Shown: one piece after another, positions 49,402 through 59,916 of the stretch
Layout: every line of letters starts with the position of its first letter
Position numbering within the stretch: position 1 is the first letter of the stretch
Source: Liolophura sinensis
Lineage: Eukaryota > Mollusca > Polyplacophora > Chitonida > Chitonidae
Reading direction: 5' to 3'
Length of the DNA stretch: 64,000 bases
Assembly: GCF_032854445.1 (NCBI RefSeq)
Contig: NC_088295.1
Location: 94,917,805 to 94,981,804 of the forward strand
Notes under the pieces: model-generated
The model's input: the letters and a program-made list of their open reading frames with translations, nothing else
What the model was told of the DNA's origin: nothing
The model's database searches: none
Position numbers and translations under genes: made by a program

Positions 49402-49515
49402 ATTTATTTTATTTCATTTGTGTTTAACGCCGATCTCAGGAAATGTCACGTTTTGTGACAGCGGCCAGGTTTGTGCCCCAAGGAAACTAGAGTGCCCGGA
49501 GGAGACCCGTCATAT
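49402..49515 (-). mobile_element. Diverged SINE 3' end
   Basis: In minus orientation the segment reads ggccgctgtcacaaaacgtg, then 'gagatcggcgttaaacacaa' and an A-rich tail. It resembles the 3' module of the other SINEs (gccgtcgtataag, then gagtacggcgtaaaacacc) but differs enough to be another subfamily or an old copy. Confidence 0.5.
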
Positions 49516-50760
49516 TATGAGTGATATTACAAACTGTATGTCTAATATATGTCTAATAAACGTCTATATGTAACAATGTTGACAGGGATGAGTACCTGAA
49601 AGGCGGGGGGGAGAGGGGAGGCTACAGTTGTGCCAGCTATTTCTGATTTCCATGAACCAGTTTTAAGTGATTGGCATGTCAGTTCGTACCACAAGACGTC
49701 ATCTTCTGAAAATGTACATTTAATCCTTCATTTTGTGGTCATTTAATACAAGCATCAGTCAAATCAGTCAATGGGATAAAGCCGTATATATGCCGGTAGT
49801 CCATATATACCTTGTCAAAAATAAGAACACCAGCTTTGTCATGGATGTATATCGTTGCTTATATTAGATCAGTCATGTACATATACATACGCCGTGTACA
49901 TGTAGGCCTATATACTGTACCTAACATTTGAGAATGTGTAAATGACAGACTAGAATCAATAGCTATAATCCAGCTGAAGCCGCCGGTTTTCTTTGGATCA
50001 GACAAAATGCCTACACGCATAGGCCGTGTCTGAGGTGTTGGAGAAACTAGTTTGTTAGGTTTTGTCATCTCGCCAATGGAAGAATAGTCAAACATTTATT
50101 TATTTTTTTCAACAGTAAGGTCATTTTTATTGATCCCGCTTAAAGTACTCAGTTACTTTATGAAAAATGTCTTTTATGAGTTTATATGTCAATGATCCCT
50201 ATTTTCTAAATTTCTGATTTCAATCACGAATTTAGTACAGTACTTTTCCATTCACGCGGGTTACATCAATGGTAATAAGCTAACTCTAGGCTGCTCCATT
50301 TTTATACTGTTGAGGCTTAGACCTTATGGTGGGGTAGGACAAACTGTTAAAACTGATGTTAACTGCAGATGAAAGAGTGTAAAAGCTATTTGTAAATATA
50401 GTCTTCAAAAAATTTTATTTCGATTATTTTTAAGGAGAATATGACATTTGAAAACAATTTTATATGGTGGGTATTTATGGTCAATTCTTGGTATATATTG
50501 TTTGTGTCGTAAATGATAATTTATTCCTTTGTATATTTATTTGATAGGTCTTTCACGCCACACCCAAGAAGAGTTTTAAATGAGCGTGTTACGCATGTTT
50601 AGTAACTATATCGGTGGTCGCATTTAGTCTTTTCTCCAAGTAAATGCGATAGGCCAGGCTTTTCATCACATTTATATTTTAGTATATTCCGAAATACTAT
50701 CATAATTTCAGATTTAACGGGTATGAACAACAAATATACATTCAAATCATTTTCTAATTT
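49516..50760. other. Unique region with weak exon-like ORF
   Basis: No gene called. On the minus strand 49921-50068 is open for 49 codons (PNKLVSPTPQTRP, VGILSDPKKTGGF) and ends at a gtacag that could be a donor, but its acceptor is poor. A pyrimidine-rich minus acceptor also lies at about 49600, next to a G-rich tract. Confidence 0.3.
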
Positions 50761-50874
50761 ATATATATATATATAATTTATATTTAATAAATATATATAT
50801 ACATATATACTTGGAATATAACAGAGTGTAAAAAGTCGAGAAGGCGTTTTATTGTTTTATTATATAAAGCATAT

Positions 50875-50966
<92 letters not shown>
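50761..50966. repeat. AT-rich simple repeats
   Basis: Short broken (TA)n at about 50761-50815, then a long (TA)n from about 50881 to 50958 ending in a few CA units. Confidence 0.9.
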
Positions 50967-50967
<1 letters not shown>

Positions 50968-51299
50968 ATGGGTGGTTTCAAATACCCACAATACAAAATT
51001 ACTCTCTCTATCCTCTTTTCTTTAAAGGAAAAATGTCCTTATTTACAAAAAAAACTTTTCGCGCATTTTCATCTAAAGTTCGCATCACCTTTTCATTGGT
51101 TTTCTTTTTGTTTACTGTAAACCATTTATACATTAGCTAGATTTCTCGTAGCAATTGCTTCAATATATCATTAACTTGAGCACAGAAGGTTTGTTCAATG
51201 TTCAATGTTCATTTAGTTTCACAGTAAACCATTACCGCTAAACGTCCTATACGCGTTTAACTGTACAGGTCATTTTTGACAAACTTATTGATTGCATAT
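50967..51299. other. Unique spacer
   Basis: Nothing recognised apart from a short direct repeat (gttcaatgttcaatgttc) near 51192. Confidence 0.35.
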
Positions 51300-51640
51300 C
51301 GGTGTATCTCACAGGTATAAATTGTATCTGATGTGTTTTTCATACAGGTATAAATCGTATCGAATGCGTTTCGCATAACGGTATAAATCGTGTCTGATGC
51401 GTTTTCTCATACAAGTATAACTCGTTTATGATTTTCACATACAGGTTTCTAAGTTGTCAGGTGTATATATGGTGCGTTTTTAAAGTGTAAATGGTATATA
51501 CGAAGGTTTTGTCAGGTGTAAATAGTGTATATGATGGGTTTAATATACGTATATGGTGTTTTTCGGTGTAATTAATATTATATGATGAGACTGTCAGATG
51601 TAAATGATGTGCATGATAAGTTCAGAAGGAAATGGTATAT
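51300..51640. repeat. Degenerate about 38-bp minisatellite
   Basis: Diverged units such as 'caggtataaatcgtatc' followed by 'gatgcgtttt' in the left half, grading into 'ggtgtaaatagtgtatatga' units on the right. Confidence 0.65.
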
Positions 51641-51669
51641 ATCATGTGTCCGTCATCAGTTCATCAGGC

Positions 51670-52856
51670 TTTTCCAGTTTCTGTATAATCTGGTTTAACC
51701 TTGACGATACCTTCGCCTCAGATCATCGTCTGTATAGTCCCGTTATGATATATGATATACATCATTAAGCGACCCGGCACCTCAGACCATCGTCTGTATA
51801 GCACTGCTATAATCTGGTTTAATCTGGACGATACCTTCACCTCAAACACTCGTCTGTATAGTCCTGCTATGATATATGATATACATCATTAAGCGACTCG
51901 GCACCTCAGACCATCGTCTGTATAGTCCTGCTATAATCTGGTTTAATCTGGACGATACCTTCACCTCAAACCATCGTCTGTATAGTCCTGCTATGATATA
52001 TGATATACATCACTCAGCGACCCGGCACCTCAGACCATCGTCTGTATAGTCCTGTTATGATAAACGATATACATCACTCAGCGACCCGGCACTTAAGACC
52101 ATCATCTATATAGTACTGCTATGATATATGATATACATCACTCAGCGACCCGGCACCTCAGACCATCATCTATATAGTACTGCTATGATATATGATATAC
52201 ATCATTAAGCGACCCGGCACCTCAGACCGTCGTCTGTATTGTACTGCTATGATCTGGTTTAACCTTGACGATACCCTCACCTCAGATCATCGTCTGTATA
52301 GTCCTCCTGTGATATACGATATACATCACTCAGCGACCCGGCACCTCAGACCATCGTCTATATAGTCCTGCTATGATATACGATATACATCACTCAGCGA
52401 CCCGGCACCTCAGACCATCGTCTATATAGTCCTGCTATGATATACGATATACATCACTCAGCGACCCGGCACTTAAGACCATCATCTATATAGTACTGCT
52501 ATGATATATGATATACATCACTCAGCGACCCGGCACCTCAGACCATCGTCTATATAGTCCTGCTATGATATACGATATACATCACTCAGCGACCCGGCAC
52601 CTCAGACCATCGTCTATATAGTCCTGCTATGATATACGATATACATCACTCAGCGACCCGGCACCTCAGACCATCGTCTATATAGTCCTGCTATGATATA
52701 CGATATACATCACAGCGACCCGGCACCTCAGACCATCATCTATATAGTCCTGCTATGATATATGATATACATCACTCAGCGACCCGGCACCTCAGACCAT
52801 CGTCTATATAGTACTATGATATACGATATACATCACTCAGCGACCCGGCACCTACT
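51670..52856. repeat. 64-bp minisatellite, about 18 copies
   Basis: The unit contains 'cctgctatgatatacgatat', 'acatcactcagcgacccggc' and 'acctcagaccatcgtctata'. Left-edge copies carry a longer variant with 'aatctggtttaatctggacg'. Central copies are nearly identical. Confidence 0.95.
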
Positions 52857-54185
52857 CAACCTTGCTATGATTCTGCATATAATCATAATGTTTATTGTAA
52901 AAGGTTCTCGGGAACGGCGTAAGCAATCAGTTCCATCAAAACAGTCATATACGGATACATACATGAATGCAGTGTCAGTACCTGTGTAACTTAGACCATT
53001 GTCGTTCTTAATACATGCCATATTAATATTATGGTAACTCTCCAGTAGAAAAAAGAGCTGTGGAAATCCGTCCTGCAACAAGGATATGCACTCTAGGGAC
53101 TCCTTCGTCGTTATACGACTGAAAAATTGTTAAGTATTTAGCAAAGTTAAACGTTAAACCCTAAGCACGCACTCACTCACTCACTCCCTCACTCACTCCC
53201 TCACTCCACTCCTCACTCACTCCCTCACTCACTCATTAACTCACTAACTGAGTGTATCGACAATATGTTTATACATCTAGCTACATCCGGCTGGAACTTA
53301 AGAAATAACTGAACATGTAATATAACAGCTCAGTATCTTTTTGTCAGGTCACAGATGTCAGTGGACAGGGGTTCACATAATTCCACAAGATTGGATTTAC
53401 ATACAATAACTAGATATATTTTAAAAATTGAAATACAGTAACTGATAATGTGCAATTATTTAAACACTGATTAAAAAGATTAGTTTTGTAATTAAGTTTG
53501 TCGCGTCTTTAGTTACTAATTTCCTGATTATTTTTCAAAACAAAGGTATGTTGAACACGATAGGAAAAGGTGGCGTATTCATTAAGCTGTATTAAAATTT
53601 CAGACAAATTTTAAGAAAAAAACAATCGTCTAGTTAGTGTTAGTTACAATGTGGTCAGAATGTTCGTGGTAAGAAGCTTTAATCTATATCTGTAGTATCT
53701 GTAGTCTGTGGGCTATTGCTTGGATTCACCAATATGGCCCTAGTCAGACAATTTTGCTGTTAAGTTAAGGTTATTCCGCTTTGGCTCGTGAACTGTTTGC
53801 TTGACGTGAAATTAAATTCGTAAGTTATATAGCTGATATTATTGGGTATCAAAGTAACGATTAATAAATAAGGTTTTTCGAGACATTAAACTGCTAAAAT
53901 AATTTGTAATCTTATATTTGCAATTAAGTTTTAATGCCATTTCTATTTGTCACCAAATCATTGTATGAAATAAATTTTAGTAGATTACATATTATTCTTT
54001 GTGATATAGGGGAGGTGTTGTGCTGTTGTGTTTAACAGTTTTTCGCTTCCGCCAGATAAATATGTTCACAAACGCAGTTAGCACAGTGCAGAGTTTTAGC
54101 GGCCGAGGGACAGAAGACGTTGAAAATGGTGCATGCCAACAGAGAAAATATGACCATTTTTGTCGATGTTTGGCTTCGAGAGTCT
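52857..54185. other. Unique region with (CACT)-type microsatellite
   Basis: A ctcactcactccctcactc microsatellite lies at 53169-53243. Otherwise this is AT-rich unique sequence without a recognised gene. As it lies on the downstream side of the minus exon at 54964, it may be intron. Confidence 0.4.
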
Positions 54186-54345
54186 TGATCTGACTGGCAA
54201 TAAGTACATTTTCACCAGTGTTTCATCTTAACCTGACTGGCAATAAGCATGTTTTCACCAGTGTTTTCTTTTGATCTGACTGGCAATTAGCATATTTTCA
54301 CCAGTGTTTCCTCTTGATCTAACTGGGAATAAGCAGTTTTCACCA
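54186..54345. repeat. About 43-bp minisatellite, 4 copies
   Basis: Unit 'ctgactggcaataagcat' plus 'ttttcaccagtgtttcctct', with small length differences. Confidence 0.88.
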
Positions 54346-54556
54346 GTGTTTCCTGATACTTAATTTATCTTAACTCAATTGTTTGCATTATTTCAGTTTG
54401 TAAATAATGCGCGCACAAAGACTTTGATAGGCCGACATCTGTCTAAACCTTTTAAGTTCCTCAGACCTGTCGTTGCGTGAAAACTACTTGCACCTCTGCA
54501 ACAGAATTCTAAAACACTAAAGTTTAAGCACACTGAAAAGTTTCATTTCTTCTGTC

Positions 54557-54682
54557 ATGGTGTCAAACTGAACTTCTCAGAAGGTGTCAAGATGAATTTC
54601 TGAGGCGGTGTCAAGAGGATTTTCTGAGGTGGTTTCAAACGATGTCAAGATGAGTGTCTGATGCGATGTCAAGATTAAAATC
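54557..54682. repeat. About 29-bp minisatellite, 4-5 copies
   Basis: Diverged units of 'ggtgtcaagatgaatttctg'. Confidence 0.75.
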
Positions 54683-54963
54683 TATCGATGTTGCACATAT
54701 ATATATAATAAAAAATAGAAAAGCAATACCTTGTAATGTACCACCTTGATTATTTAGATGAAATATTCCATGTATCTATATTTTGGGCTGAATTAGTCTG
54801 AATGACTTTAATCCCGTCATTATCCACTTTTCTGTTATGAACATATAGCCTATCTGTTTAAACTGTGGATAAACCTGTCAGTCAATATACTTGAGTACTG
54901 GTCAGCAAACATATAGACTTCATACATTGCACTTAATGTATCTAACAAAATAACGGAACTCAC

Positions 54964-55042
54964 GTGTGGTCGGCACATTCCATTTACTGTTTCTTGTATA
55001 GAACTAACCTGAGCTTTTGTTTTTGTTGTTTCGAATGGTATC
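54964..55042 (-). CDS. Internal coding exon of an unidentified minus-strand gene
   Basis: On the minus strand the acceptor tract ttttctatcattttgcag ends at 55043, and the 79-bp exon is followed by gtgagtt at 54963. Only one frame is open. After one base (completing the codon of an upstream exon) it reads 26 codons, including IPFETTKTKAQVSS and IQETVNGMCRPH, and stops exactly on a codon boundary. The other two frames contain stops. The exon at 12658-12724 begins on a codon boundary, so direct joining keeps the frame. The peptide is mixed in composition and not repetitive. I do not recognise the protein. Confidence 0.7.
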
Positions 55043-55089
55043 CTGCAAAATGATAGAAAAGCTAGTACAAGTTTGTCCAGACATTCTAC

Positions 55090-55225
55090 AGAATATCCAG
55101 TGAGTCAATACGTACATTCCACAGGACGTACATCCAGTGAGTCAGGACATACATTCCACAGGACGTACATCCAGTGAGTCAGGACATACATTCCAAAGGA
55201 CGTACATCCAGTGAGTCAGGACCTA
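55090..55225. repeat. 37-bp minisatellite, 4 copies
   Basis: Unit 'gtgagtcaggacatacattc' plus 'cacaggacgtacatcca'. It lies just upstream (minus strand) of the acceptor of the 54964 exon. Confidence 0.9.
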
Positions 55226-55280
55226 GAGTTCACAGAACATACATGCCACATATAACATTTGTTTTGAGGCAGGACGCACA

Positions 55281-55500
55281 TTCCACAACGTTTGTGGTGA
55301 GTCAGGAGGACAGTCCACAACGTTTGTGGTGAGTCAGAAGGACAGTCCACAGCGTTTGTGGTGTGTCAGGAGGGCAGTCCACAGCGTTTGTGGTAAGTTA
55401 GGACGACAGTCCACAGCGTTTGTGGTAAGTCAGAAGGTACAGTCCTCAACGTTTGTTGTGAGTCGGGAGGTACAGTCCACAGCATTTGTAGTGAGTCAGG
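55281..55500. repeat. 32-bp minisatellite, 7 copies
   Basis: Unit 'gtccacagcgtttgtggtga' plus 'gtcaggaggaca'. It shares 'gtgagtcagga' with the preceding array and may derive from it. Confidence 0.92.
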
Positions 55501-55519
55501 AGAACATACTGAGGCCTGC

Positions 55520-56335
55520 AAACACATACAGGTACAGTGCAAATACTCATATCTACACACACCTACACGTATAGCACAAATGCTGATGTCTACACAAAGA
55601 CACACACACACACACGTATAGTACAAATACTGATGTCTACACACACATACATGTACACGTACAGTACAAATACTGAGGCCTGGAAATACATACACGTATA
55701 GTGCAAATACTCATATCTACACACACCTACACGTGTATTACAAATACTGACCTCAACAGACACACACACGTATATTACAAATTATGTCTACGTCTACACA
55801 CACACACACGTATATTACAAATGATGTCTACATACACATACACGTATATTACAAATGATGTCTACACACATATACACTTATATTACAAATGATGTCTACA
55901 CACACATACACGTATATTATAAATACTGACCTCAACACACATATACACGTATATTACACATGATGTCTACACACACACACACACTTATATTACAAATGAT
56001 GTCTACATACACATACACGTATATTACAAATGATGTCTACACACACATACACGTATATTACAAATACTGACCTCAACATACATACACGTATATTATAAAT
56101 GATGTCTACACATATACACGTATATTACAAATGATGTCTACATACACATACACGTATATTACAAATACTGACCTCAACACACACACGTATATTACAAATG
56201 ATGTCTACACACACACACACATACACGTATATTACAAATGATGTCTACACACATACACACATACACGTATATTGCAAATGATGTCTACACACACATACAC
56301 GTATATTACAAATGACGTCTGCACACACACACGTA
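55520..56335. repeat. About 34-bp (CA)-rich minisatellite
   Basis: The unit contains 'acacacatacacgtatatta' and 'caaatgatgtctac', with the CA part varying in length. A 'ctgacctcaac' variant alternates at intervals. Confidence 0.92.
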
Positions 56336-56410
56336 CAGAATTGTAGACTCAACATGGGATACCTATTTATACATATGGTATAGGGCAGAAACGAAATTTT
56401 CAATATAGGT

Positions 56411-56602
56411 TGGAGCTATAATGACACACTTTAATCAAATCTTGAAGCTATAATGACACACTTAAGTCAAATCTTGGACCTATAATGACACACTTTATTC
56501 AATGCTTGGAGCTATAATGACACACTTTAATCAATGCTTGGAGCTATAATGACACACTTTAGTCAAATCTTGGAGCTACAGTGACACTTTAATCAAATTT
56601 AT
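56411..56602. repeat. 32-bp minisatellite, 6 copies
   Basis: Unit 'cttggagctataatgacaca' plus 'ctttaatcaaat', repeating at 32-bp steps. Confidence 0.92.
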
Positions 56603-56657
56603 GCTTGTTATTAAATATACAATTTAAATTTTTTGTTCCTTAAATTATAAATTGTAG

Positions 56658-56873
56658 TTCTACTTACAATGTATGTGGACCTATCCAGTTTGCAAATGCT
56701 GTACAGCCTCACGACATTATTTACGGCACCAAGTCATGGCGGATTTTTATCCAACTATCAGATCATTTAGTTGTGGCTGCTTGGACGAGGTCATGTCGGT
56801 CTTTAGCCCTCATCCGGTCTCGCTGACACGTTACAAGAGTACGTTTTGGCGTACAGCAAATCATACAGGCTAG
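56658..56873 (+). CDS. Possible terminal coding exon
   Basis: A T-rich tract ends in attgtag at 56657. The frame from 56658 is open for 71 codons to a TAG at 56871, and includes a Cys-rich start (VCKCCTASRHYLRH) and CGCLDEVMSVF. An AATAAA lies about 115 bp further on, near 56990. No domain is recognised. The acceptor, open frame and polyadenylation signal together make a last exon possible, but each could occur by chance. Confidence 0.28.
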   Translation, partial: FYLQCMWTYPVCKCCTASRHYLRHQVMADFYPTIRSFSCGCLDEVMSVFSPHPVSLTRYKSTFWRTANHTG

Positions 56874-57737
56874 CATCACTCGCCGTCTGTCACCCTGGCT
56901 ATCCTGGGGTCACAAGTTTCACATCAAAACCATGTACCAGAAAACGACTAAAATCGCAAATGTCTTCTTCTAGAGCAGTCCTTATGCGTAATAAAAAGTC
57001 AGTATTTCCTTTGTAAAGTGCATTTTTTGAACCATATTAATTGAGGACTTAACACGGAATTTTGTTTAGTTTATGAAGAGAAAATTTAGCATTTTTGTTT
57101 GTCTCATATATATGTTTTCAAAAATAAAACCTGTCTCCATATAAATCACACGGTTAATGGCAGGAAAACAGGTAACATTCTCGCGACCTAACACTGTTCA
57201 TATGTTCCACAAAGCTTACATTACAATCAAAATATGCGACCCTGCTTCGTATGCAAATAAAGAAACTAAAAGGAATAAAAATATTTCCTTATACTCACTC
57301 AGCTGATGGTTACTTTATTTTTAAATTTAATTTGTTTCCAAATATTTTCAAAATAAAATGATTGATAGTTCAAGGTGTATATTTATATGCGTATATGTGT
57401 ATATATATCTAGGCCTGCGGTCACACGTAAGCCTGATCACTGACGTAAATGTCATGTGCTGGTTATTCCCCCCAATTGGTGGTTGTTTAAAAGATTAGCT
57501 GTCCAATGTAGATTGAAAAAAAAAACAATGATCACTGGCATGTCTATCCGGTCATTGGCATGTCTATCCCGTTTGTATAAAATGTAATAGCCGTTCATAC
57601 TTATATTAAACTTTCGCAAAATTTTTAAGATTTCGCAAAAATCCGTTTCTATTCTCCTCCATAATTATTCCAATCGGAATCAAAATTTCAGTGAACTGTA
57701 CAGGCAATTTAGCAGCTGATTGTATACGTAACAAAAC
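56874..57737. other. Unique region
   Basis: AT-rich unique sequence. A 20-bp duplication ('cattggcatgtctatcc' type) lies at about 57533-57570. No gene called. Confidence 0.35.
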
Positions 57738-57848
57738 GGACACGACATGGCATATTAAGTTATATCAATTCGAATACGACATGGCATATTCGGTTTATAT
57801 CAATCCGAATACGACATAGCATATTCGGTTAATCAATCCGAATACATT
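57738..57848. repeat. About 36-bp minisatellite, 3 copies
   Basis: Three copies of 'aatacgacatggcatattcg' plus 'gtttatatcaatccg', with a small deletion in the last. Confidence 0.85.
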
Positions 57849-58468
57849 ACATGGTTTGATGGCATCAGCTTTATGTATGTTTTAATAAATTCAGAATGTG
57901 CTACATTTATCACTGTTATTTCTTAAACTGAAATGTAAGCATTCATTTTGTCATTTAATATACAGTATCATGAGATTAAAACTACAAATGTTAATTTCAA
58001 TAATTTCAAAGTATTTATTAAATGTTGTTCTTTTGATGTCAGATTTTAAATCCAAATAGATCTCACCCGGCAAGTTTCAACAATACAAGATGAATCCGTG
58101 AAATCTACGAGTACACATTATATCGGAAATATGTCATTACATAGTGTATGACATTATATGAAAAACGTGTAGGCCTACGAATAACATTGAAGGCAATCAG
58201 ACAACCATAATGAAGGCCTACAATGACTACGATATGTACATGTATGTCACCAGAAATATATTCATGTCCTCTGAAAATTCAACTTTTGAGATGATACAAG
58301 TATTTAAACGATACAAAATGCTATATGTAGGATAACTGATATTTTCAGTCCGTAACATAATGTTAGATTAGATGGTTTTAACACAATACCAAAACGTGCT
58401 AATCCGAAATAATCATTTCGTAAAGTGTTAAATTTCTAATATTAAAAAGTGTTATTCTAACATTATGG
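57849..58468. other. Unique AT-rich region
   Basis: No gene or element recognised. Confidence 0.35.
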
Positions 58469-58618
58469 GCGCCTCCGCTCCGTCACCACTGCCAAAATGT
58501 TGTATGATGCCTTCGCTCCGTCACCACAGCCAAAATGTTGTAGGATGCCTTCGCTCCGTCACCCCAGCCGAAATGTTGTAGGATGCCTTCACTCCGTCAT
58601 CACAGCCAAAATGTTGCA
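58469..58618. repeat. 38-bp minisatellite, 4 copies
   Basis: Unit 'atgccttcgctccgtcacca' plus 'cagccaaaatgttgtagg'. GC-richer than its flanks. Confidence 0.92.
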
Positions 58619-59916
58619 TTTAACGTCATTAAATTTATATACCATTTCTAAGGGTATAGATTTCTGTCATGTTTATATGTTTCATTTAAAAGTAAAAAGG
58701 TACATGATTTTAAAAAATGAAAGAGGGTTGTAACATATATCGACCGAAGACATCTTGATATTGGTTAAAATTTTGATAATACGTGAATTTTATTTCCTAT
58801 GTTTGTAATCCAGTTTATTTCAGTCTCGAATATTTTCAAAACCTCGTCACATGACATAAAGTATGATAGTCAATATAAAAATGGTCCATATTTCTCCGTC
58901 TTAAATCATGGGCTAAACATAAATAAACAAAGTAGGCCATTACATTGTAGAATGTAAATTTGAAATAAAGCCAAGTTATATAACTGAGAAACTACGCCAA
59001 AACTTTGACTATTTCAATGTCCAAAAACGTTTACATTTTGTAAATATGTCAGACTTGGTAACTGAGAGCTCAATACAATTTGTGCATGGGCTGGCCAACT
59101 TCTGATGCCTCTCTTGGGGGCAGTATTATTATGTGACATGGAAAAAGTACTGCTCCATGTGCCTACTATGAATACAAACGATTTGATATTTCTATCAAGG
59201 AGGTGAATATACGAAAACAAATTTTGTCCAAGCTGCACTTTTTCTCCATTCCGGTGAAGCCTGGTCACTATAACACTGTCACTGTGACAATCATGCCACG
59301 TGGAGCCAGGTCAAGAGACTGACACATGCTACCAGGCCTAAATGTTCTAATATCACGTGACAATTAGCCATCAATCCTTGACACGTAAGGTTAAAGCCTA
59401 CGTGGCTGTAGTAGAGATGAAAAACGTCAGGAGGGAGATGGCATTATGTCAAACATCAATCCTGACCTCAACAGTTTTCACCAATTCCTACCTTCCATTA
59501 GCAAGAACTGCTGACAAATGCCTCGAAAAGCCTCCATAACTCTAGATGGACGACATAGATGACTGGCCAGGAGCACATGTATAGATGCAGCCTATACGTC
59601 TGTAGATGGACAACAGAGCCATGTTGAACAGAGCTAACAAAGCTGTGTCTGATTTAAATTCTGAAATACAATTTTAAGACCTTTTGCACCTTGAAATTGA
59701 AATTTTCGTCCTACCATAAATGTTACCTTAACACAAATCTGTGAAATGCCATCTTTGGATATAAAACACCTAGCATTGCCACGAGGCTTCAACATTTGAC
59801 TCTAACTCCTCAACATATTCTACCTAAAGTATAATTTAGATGCAATTTGAAAACATACTTTAGACGATTTTCAAGATTATTATGTATTATCCCAAACAAT
59901 AAAAGTACTTTATATG
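58619..59916. other. Unique region, no gene called
   Basis: The longest frames are 84 codons on the minus strand (59014-59268, for example LGQNLFSYIHLLDRNIKSF) and 60 on the plus strand (59357-59539). Neither has a recognised domain or a good pair of splice sites. Confidence 0.3.

Noticed and set aside
49402-49515. Independent DNA transposon end
   Set aside because: There are no terminal inverted repeats. The similarity to the SINE 3' module and the A-rich tail fit a diverged SINE better.
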